Shown here: positions 59,404 through 64,000 of the stretch, in pieces
Layout of the letters: each line of letters opens with the position of its first letter
How positions within the stretch are numbered: position 1 is the stretch's first letter
Assembly (NCBI RefSeq): GCF_003575965.1
Contig: NZ_QWJJ01000002.1
Coordinates: 310,001 to 374,000, forward strand
Direction: 5' to 3'
DNA: 64,000 nt
Source: Pseudooceanicola sediminis
GTDB taxonomy: Bacteria; Pseudomonadota; Alphaproteobacteria; Rhodobacterales; Rhodobacteraceae
Program-made: the position numbers and the translations under genes
Notes under the pieces: generated by a model
Told to the model about the DNA's origin: nothing
What the model saw: the letters and a program-made list of their open reading frames with translations, nothing else
The model's database searches: none

Positions 59404-60393
59404 TCAGGCCGTGGCGGCGAGCTCGGGCAATGGGGGGGTGAGCTCGCCTGCATAGTGGCAGGCGACGCGATGTCCGTTGCCAAAATCGCGAAGCGCCGGC
59501 TTTTCAGTGCGGCAGCGGTCGGTCGCGAAGGGGCAGCGCCCGGCAAAGCGGCAGGCCTTGGGTGGGTTGATGGGCGATGGCGGTTCGCCCGTGACGGTAA
59601 AGCGTGCCCCTGCGCGCGAGCGGTCGTCGGGGGACAGGGCAGCGGCCATCAGCGACCAGGTGTAGGGGTGTTTCGCTGCGGCAAAGAGCTGGCCCGTCGG
59701 GGCCTGTTCGACGAATTCACCCAGGTACATCACTGCGACATGGGTACAGATGTGCTGCACCACGGCGAGGTCGTGAGAGATGAAGACATAGGTGAGGCGC
59801 TTGTCTTTTTGCAGACGTTTCAGCAGGTTGAGGATCTGTGCCTGGATCGCCACGTCGAGCGCCGAAACGGGCTCGTCACAGACGATTAGGCGGGGTTCCG
59901 TCACCATGGCGCGGGCGATGCAAAGGCGTTGTCGCTGACCGCCCGAAAACTGGTGTGGAAACAATCGCTTGGCATCGGGGTGCAGGCCGACCTGGCGGAA
60001 CATCTCGTCAACGCGGTTTTCCCGGCCGCGCACCGGGCCGAGGCCCATCAGGTCAAGCGGTTCGCGCACGGCCTGCCCTGCGCGCAGGCGCGGATTGAGC
60101 GAGGAATAGGGATCCTGAAAGACCATCTGCATCATGTGGCGGATGGTGCGCAGGGGTTCGCCGTCAAGCGACGAGAGGTCGTGCTTTTCCAATTGCATGG
60201 TGCCTGCAACCGGGTCGACCAAACGCATAAGGGCTTGGGCCGTCGTGGATTTTCCCGAGCCCGATTCCCCGACGATGCCGAAGCTGTCGCCTTCGTTGAC
60301 GGAAAAGGTGACGCCATCGACGGCGTGCACAGTCTGGCCGGAGGCGAGGGGGAAGTGGACCTTGAGGTCCCTGACATCGAGCAGAGGTTTCAT
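59404..60393 (-). CDS. peptide ABC transporter ATPase, OppF/DppF type
   Basis: The protein has 329 residues. Walker A GESGSGKST, signature FSGGQRQR, Walker B LIVCDEPVSALD, FISHDLAVV with the H-loop; the C-terminal extension PPSPINPPKACRFAGRCPFATDRCRTEKP with four cysteines is the oligopeptide/dipeptide ATPase signature that may bind an Fe-S or metal centre. Inner-membrane-associated. Start at 60393 overlaps the upstream oppD-like stop (ATGA). Fifth gene of the operon. Confidence 0.94.
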   Translation of the reverse strand: MKPLLDVRDLKVHFPLASGQTVHAVDGVTFSVNEGDSFGIVGESGSGKSTTAQALMRLVDPVAGTMQLEKHDLSSLDGEPLRTIRHMMQMVFQDPYSSLNPRLRAGQAVREPLDLMGLGPVRGRENRVDEMFRQVGLHPDAKRLFPHQFSGGQRQRLCIARAMVTEPRLIVCDEPVSALDVAIQAQILNLLKRLQKDKRLTYVFISHDLAVVQHICTHVAVMYLGEFVEQAPTGQLFAAAKHPYTWSLMAAALSPDDRSRAGARFTVTGEPPSPINPPKACRFAGRCPFATDRCRTEKPALRDFGNGHRVACHYAGELTPPLPELAATA

Positions 60394-61391
60394 GCGACGG
60401 CCTTTTCGGCGGTGGGTTTCCAGCAGAGCGCGCTGTGTCCGGGGGCGGTCTCGTACGTCGGTGGCGTGTCGGTATGGCATCGGTCATCGGCCAGTGCGCA
60501 GCGCGGTGCGAAACGGCACGCCTTGGGAAAGCGACCGAGCGGGGGGACCATGCCGGGGATTTCGCCAAGACCTTCGGCCTGCGGATCATTTGCCGCCGCG
60601 CCGAGGCGCAGGCGCGGGGTGCACGACATCAGCCCGCGCGTATAGGGGTGGGCAGGGGCGCCGAGGATCGCCTCGACGGTGCCGCTCTCGACACATTTGC
60701 CGGCGTAGAGAACGGCGACATCATCGGCCATTTCGGCGACCGCGCCGAGGTCGTGGGTGATCAGCATGATCGCGGTATCGGTCTGCATCTGCAGGTCGCG
60801 CAGCAGGCGGAAGATCTGGGCCTGCACCGTGACGTCGAGCGCGGTGGTCGGTTCGTCGGCAATGATGACCTTTGGGCGGCAGGCCAGCGCGATGGCGATC
60901 ATGACCCGTTGGCGCATACCGCCCGACAGTTCGTGCGGATAGGCGGCGAGGCGATCTTCGGGACCGGGGATCTGCACGGCGCGCAGCATTTCCAGCGCGA
61001 TCTCGCGCGCCTCGGCGCTGGATTTCTTCTGGTGCAGCTCGATCACTTCGGTGATCTGGCGTTCGACGGTCAGGACCGGGTTCAGGGCCGTCATCGGCTC
61101 CTGAAAGATCATCGACATGGCATTGCCGCGCAGCTGGCGCAGGCGCGACGGTTTCGCCGCCAACAGGTCTTCGCCTGCCAGGGTGATCGAGCCGCCGGTG
61201 ACGGCAAACCGATCCGGCAGCAGGCCCATGGTGGCCAGCGCCGTCATGGATTTGCCGCAGCCGGATTCCCCGACCACACCGAGGGTCTTGCCGGGGAAGA
61301 GTCGCAGCGAGACGCCGTCCAGCACGGATTGCACGGATTTGCCGGTGTCGACGCCGACTTTCAGGTCTTTGACTTCGAGGACGGGGTCCAT
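60390..61391 (-). CDS. peptide ABC transporter ATPase, OppD/DppD type
   Basis: The protein has 333 residues. Walker A GESGCGKSM (Met in place of the usual Thr/Ser after Lys-Ser), signature LSGGMRQR, Walker B VIIADEPTTALD, ITHDLGAV. The C-terminal Cys-rich peptide-transport extension RFPKACRFAPRCALADDRCHTDTPP is present. With OppF it energises import across the inner membrane. Separated by three bases from the upstream permease gene. Confidence 0.94.
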   Translation of the reverse strand: MDPVLEVKDLKVGVDTGKSVQSVLDGVSLRLFPGKTLGVVGESGCGKSMTALATMGLLPDRFAVTGGSITLAGEDLLAAKPSRLRQLRGNAMSMIFQEPMTALNPVLTVERQITEVIELHQKKSSAEAREIALEMLRAVQIPGPEDRLAAYPHELSGGMRQRVMIAIALACRPKVIIADEPTTALDVTVQAQIFRLLRDLQMQTDTAIMLITHDLGAVAEMADDVAVLYAGKCVESGTVEAILGAPAHPYTRGLMSCTPRLRLGAAANDPQAEGLGEIPGMVPPLGRFPKACRFAPRCALADDRCHTDTPPTYETAPGHSALCWKPTAEKAVA

Positions 61392-61394
61392 GGT

Positions 61395-62294
61395 TCATCG
61401 CCTCCGCAGTTTGGGGTTGAGGGCGTCGTTGATGCCGTCGCCGACCAGCGAGATGGCGAGGACCGTGATAAAGATCGCGACGCCGGGCAGGGTCACCGTC
61501 CACCAGGCATCCAGCAGGTAGTTGCGGTTCTGGCCGATGATCAGGCCCCAGCTCATCGTGTTGGGATCACCGAGGCCCAGAAAGGACAGGCCCGCCTCGA
61601 ACAGGATGGCGGCCCCGACGGCGAGGCCCGCGGCGACGATCAGCGGCGGCAGCGCGGCAGGCAGGATGACACGGAAGATCAGGTAGGCGTTGCGGGCGCC
61701 AGAGGTGCGGGCGGCGGCGACATAGTCGAGCTTGCGGATGCGCATGAATTCGGCGCGGGCAAGGCGGGCCACCTGCGGCCAGCTGACCGCGCCGATGGCG
61801 AAGGTGATGGTGACCAGAGAGGCGCCGAATATCGTGACCAGCACCATGGCCAGCAACAGGGTGGGCAGGATCTGGAAGAATTCGGTGACCTTCATCAGCA
61901 CCGCGTCGACCGCGCCGCCGAAAAAGCCCGCGAAAGAGCCGACGAGGATGCCGATGACGACCGAGATCACCGCCGCTGCCGCGCCGACGGCCAGGGTGGC
62001 GCGGCCGCCCTCGATGATCCCGGCCAGCATGTCACGGCCAAGGTAATCGGTGCCGAGGGGGGCGTATTCGCCGCCCGGCGGGGCGAAGGGCAGGTCGACC
62101 ATCGAATAGGGATCGACCGGATAGAGAAATGGCCCGATGAACGTGGTGCCCAGCATGATCGCCAGCAGGACAAGGCCGATGATCGCAGATTGGTTGCGGG
62201 CAAAGGCGCGCATGAATTCCGTCACCGGGTGGGCGGGTTTCGGCCCGATCGGTTCGGGGCCGCTTTGGGGCAGGGTCGCGGTGGTGTCGGTCAT
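61395..62294 (-). CDS. peptide ABC transporter permease, OppC/DppC type
   Basis: The protein has 299 residues with an N-terminal cytoplasmic segment and about six transmembrane helices. The EAA loop is ARTSGARNAYLIFRVILPAALPPLIV, where the ATPase docks; the motif GTDYLGRDMLAGIIEGGRATLAVG is typical of DppC-type subunits. Start overlaps the OppB-type stop (ATGA). Confidence 0.94.
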   Translation of the reverse strand: MTDTTATLPQSGPEPIGPKPAHPVTEFMRAFARNQSAIIGLVLLAIMLGTTFIGPFLYPVDPYSMVDLPFAPPGGEYAPLGTDYLGRDMLAGIIEGGRATLAVGAAAAVISVVIGILVGSFAGFFGGAVDAVLMKVTEFFQILPTLLLAMVLVTIFGASLVTITFAIGAVSWPQVARLARAEFMRIRKLDYVAAARTSGARNAYLIFRVILPAALPPLIVAAGLAVGAAILFEAGLSFLGLGDPNTMSWGLIIGQNRNYLLDAWWTVTLPGVAIFITVLAISLVGDGINDALNPKLRRR

Positions 62295-63298
62295 TGGGTT
62301 GCTCCTGCGGCGCGCGGCTTGGCTTTCTTGCGGCGGGGGCCGCCGATACGCGGGTCGATGCGCCCATAGGCGAGGTCGGTCAGGATGTTGGCGACCATGA
62401 CGAGGATGGCGGAGAAGAACAGGATGGCCAGCAGCGTCGGGTAGTCGCGGCGCAGGATCGATTCAAACGCCAGACGCCCCAGACCGGGCCAGTTGAACAC
62501 CGTTTCCACAAGGACGGCCCCGGCAAAAAGCTGGCCGAATTGCAGGCCGATCATCGTCACGACCGGGATCAGGCCGTTGCGCAGGGCGTGGCCGAAGACG
62601 ACGCGACGTTCGTTCAACCCCTTGGCGCGGGCGGTGCGGATATAGTCCGAGCCGAGCACATCCAGCATCGAGGCGCGCGACAGGCGCGAATAGGTGGCGA
62701 TGTAGATCGAGGCCAGCGTCACGGCGGGCAGGACCAGGTGATGCAGCACGTCCAGCACCGCGCCGTACCAGGTGTCATTGCCGCGCACGTTCATCATGCC
62801 GGAGACCGGGAACATCGGGATGATCGAGGCGAACAGGATCAGCAGCATCAGCCCGGTCCAGAACACCGGCGCGGCATATCCGACCAGCGAAAAGATCGTG
62901 ACGAAATGGCTGAGGATCCCCTTGGGCTTTTTCGCGGAAAAGATGCCCATCAACGTGCCGATGACGACGGCGAGGACCAAAGCCGACACGACCAGCAGGA
63001 TCGTGGCGGGCAGGCGTTGCAGGATCAGGTTCAGCACGGGTTGCTTGAAGTAGTAGGAAAAGCCGAAATCGCCTGTGCAGATCTTGCCGACGTAGATCAG
63101 CAGTTGCAGCCAGACGGGTTTGTCGAGGCCATATTCGGCGCGCATCTGGGCAATCAGGTCTTCGGACGCGCCGCCCATTTCACCGACGATGACCGAAACG
63201 GGATCACCCGGCGCAAGCTGGATCAGCAGGAAGTTCAGGACGACGACTGCCAGAAGCAGGCCGATGGCAGAGGCGAGTTTCTTGACGAGGGGGGGCAT
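62291..63298 (-). CDS. peptide ABC transporter permease, OppB/DppB type
   Basis: The protein has 335 residues, about six transmembrane helices. N-terminal LLAVVVLNFLLIQLAPGDPV is the DppB signature (LAPGDP). The EAA loop is RTARAKGLNERRVVFGHALRNGLIPVVTMIG. Overlaps oppC-type gene by four bases; 87 bases with a GC-rich hairpin separate it from the substrate-binding gene. Confidence 0.94.
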   Translation of the reverse strand: MPPLVKKLASAIGLLLAVVVLNFLLIQLAPGDPVSVIVGEMGGASEDLIAQMRAEYGLDKPVWLQLLIYVGKICTGDFGFSYYFKQPVLNLILQRLPATILLVVSALVLAVVIGTLMGIFSAKKPKGILSHFVTIFSLVGYAAPVFWTGLMLLILFASIIPMFPVSGMMNVRGNDTWYGAVLDVLHHLVLPAVTLASIYIATYSRLSRASMLDVLGSDYIRTARAKGLNERRVVFGHALRNGLIPVVTMIGLQFGQLFAGAVLVETVFNWPGLGRLAFESILRRDYPTLLAILFFSAILVMVANILTDLAYGRIDPRIGGPRRKKAKPRAAGATQ

Positions 63299-63336
63299 TG
63301 GCAGGTCCTCTGGCAGAGGCAGGAGGGAAGGGGTGT

Positions 63337-63360
63337 CCGGCCCCGGGGTGGCGGGGCCGG
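63337..63360 (-). other. GC-rich hairpin between the substrate-binding gene and oppB-type gene
   Basis: 8-bp stem CCGGCCCC / GGGGCCGG, loop GGGGTGGC, no U-run. Stem-loops at this place in peptide ABC operons are known to raise the amount of binding protein over the membrane subunits; the same use is inferred here. Confidence 0.55.
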
Positions 63361-63385
63361 CAGGTTCAGCTCAACAAGGATCAGA

Positions 63386-64000
63386 TCACTCGGACCACTC
63401 GACCTGATCCCAGGGCGACACGGCGCCCCAGATGGTGTCGGGCAGATGTGTCAGACCCTTTTTGTAGGCGGTGTAGAAGGGCACTTCGTTGATGTAGAGG
63501 ATCGGCGCATCCGCGACGACGATCTGCTGAAACTCCTTGTAGAGTTCGGCGCGCTTGGTCTGATCCGTCTCGATCGCGGCGGCGGCCAGCAATTCGTCTA
63601 CGCGGGCGTTGGAATATTGCTGGGTATTGGACCAGATCACGCCCTTGCGGATGTTGGAGGAGATGTAGGTGCGGTCGACGCCGATCACCGGATCGCCCCA
63701 GTTGTAGACGCTGTCCTGGGTCATGTCGAAATCGTAGTTCGCGATGCGCTGCGCCCAGGTGGGAAAGTCGGGGGCGGTGCGGACCTCAAGTTCGATCCCG
63801 ACCTGTTTGAGCTGCGTGCGCATGTATTCGACAACGTTGCGGCCAATCTCGGGCGAGCCGGGGATATAGTCGATGGTGGCCGAGAGGCGGATGCCGTTGC
63901 CGTCGGGGGTCAGGCCGGCCTCGTCCAGCAGGGAGGTCGCCTTTTCCAGATCGAAGGCATATTTTTCGACGTCATCGGTGGCCAGCGGCGAGGTGCCGGT
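63386..64000 (-). CDS. peptide ABC transporter substrate-binding protein, N-terminal part outside the window
   Basis: The frame is open from the right edge to a stop at 63386; about 204 C-terminal residues are visible. The fold pattern of family 5 extracellular solute-binding proteins (DppA/OppA) is evident: KATSLLDEAGLTPDGNGIRL, EIGRNVVEYMRTQLKQVGIELEVRT, DSVYNWGDPVIGVDRTYISSNI, and the late LYKEFQQIVVADAPILYINEVPFYTAYK. It would capture peptides or similar compounds in the periplasm. The start and signal peptide are beyond the window. It heads the operon with oppB-, oppC-, oppD- and oppF-type genes. Confidence 0.95.
   Translation of the reverse strand, partial: TGTSPLATDDVEKYAFDLEKATSLLDEAGLTPDGNGIRLSATIDYIPGSPEIGRNVVEYMRTQLKQVGIELEVRTAPDFPTWAQRIANYDFDMTQDSVYNWGDPVIGVDRTYISSNIRKGVIWSNTQQYSNARVDELLAAAAIETDQTKRAELYKEFQQIVVADAPILYINEVPFYTAYKKGLTHLPDTIWGAVSPWDQVEWSE

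Noticed and set aside
60435-62369. 644-codon plus-strand open frame across the peptide transporter genes
   Set aside because: Shadow; low-complexity Asp/Gly/Arg composition, and it spans gene borders on the other strand.
1-64000. tRNA, rRNA, CRISPR, insertion sequence or prophage
   Set aside because: I looked through the intergenic stretches for T-loop-like motifs, regularly spaced repeats and transposase or phage genes and found none.

Overview
The window is chromosomal DNA from an alphaproteobacterium, almost certainly a member of the Rhodobacteraceae (Roseobacter group). The evidence is high GC, dense coding, and gene orders I recognise from that family: comF-grxC-nitrilase-marR-ubiG; argJ-mutT next to a parvulin lipo/periplasmic isomerase and secA; rimP-nusA-ylxR-infB; and rnd-lptC-lptA-lptB-hpf-ptsN. 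I see no rRNA, tRNA, insertion sequence, prophage or CRISPR array. Genus cannot be decided from what is here.

Layout. 0-5 kb: end of a PfkB sugar kinase, a periplasmic DUF7282-like protein, a sulfotransferase-like protein, an SCP2 protein, argG and ilvA. 5-7 kb: a divergent HPt / receiver-PP2C phosphatase pair resembling the RbaY branch of the partner-switching system known from Rhodobacter capsulatus, with a perfect CtrA-type box between them. 7-13 kb: hslO, two NUDIX hydrolases, cca, an ABC exporter and a TrmA/RlmD-type RNA methyltransferase. 13-17.6 kb: two L,D-transpeptidases around a CAP lipoprotein, a 60-residue membrane protein, hemH and an NDUFAF5-like protein. 17.6-21.7 kb: comF, grxC, nitrilase, marR, ubiG and pip. 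21.7-27.4 kb: the transcription/translation operon rimP-nusA-ylxR-infB with a terminator-like leader. 27.4-35 kb: a 46-residue ORF, mutT-argJ-ppiC, secA and a PBP-OmpA fusion. 35-39.7 kb: iclR/glcB/glcG-like genes and radC, the latter with a second CtrA-like box. 39.7-43.7 kb: dnaJ, dnaK and alkB.

43.8-54.4 kb is the most distinctive part. It is a surface-glycan cluster: a KpsM-like export permease, CysQ, a family-2 glycosyltransferase, GalU, GalE, a family-4 glycosyltransferase, another family-2/92 glycosyltransferase, a GT14-like (xylosyl/GlcNAc-transferase type) protein with a long C-terminal extension, and a protein that looks like two sulfotransferase modules in one chain. GalU and GalE would supply UDP-glucose and UDP-galactose, the transferases would assemble the glycan, the sulfotransferase would decorate it using PAPS, and CysQ would remove the inhibitory by-product PAP. 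I infer a sulfated exopolysaccharide or capsule; this is a hypothesis, not shown. Most genes of this block start with GTG or TTG.

54.4-64 kb: a glutathione S-transferase, then on the minus strand ptsN, hpf, a 378-base gap at the place where rpoN sits in many proteobacteria, lptB-lptA-lptC-rnd, and an oligopeptide/dipeptide ABC transporter operon whose substrate-binding gene runs off the right edge.

Small-scale structure includes several clear intrinsic terminators, three convergent gene pairs whose stop codons interlock within a CTAR tetramer, two copies of a 20-base intergenic repeat each followed by a hairpin, two tandem-repeat patches, an IclR-type palindrome before glcB, and heat-shock-type promoters with identical spacing before dnaK and hslO.
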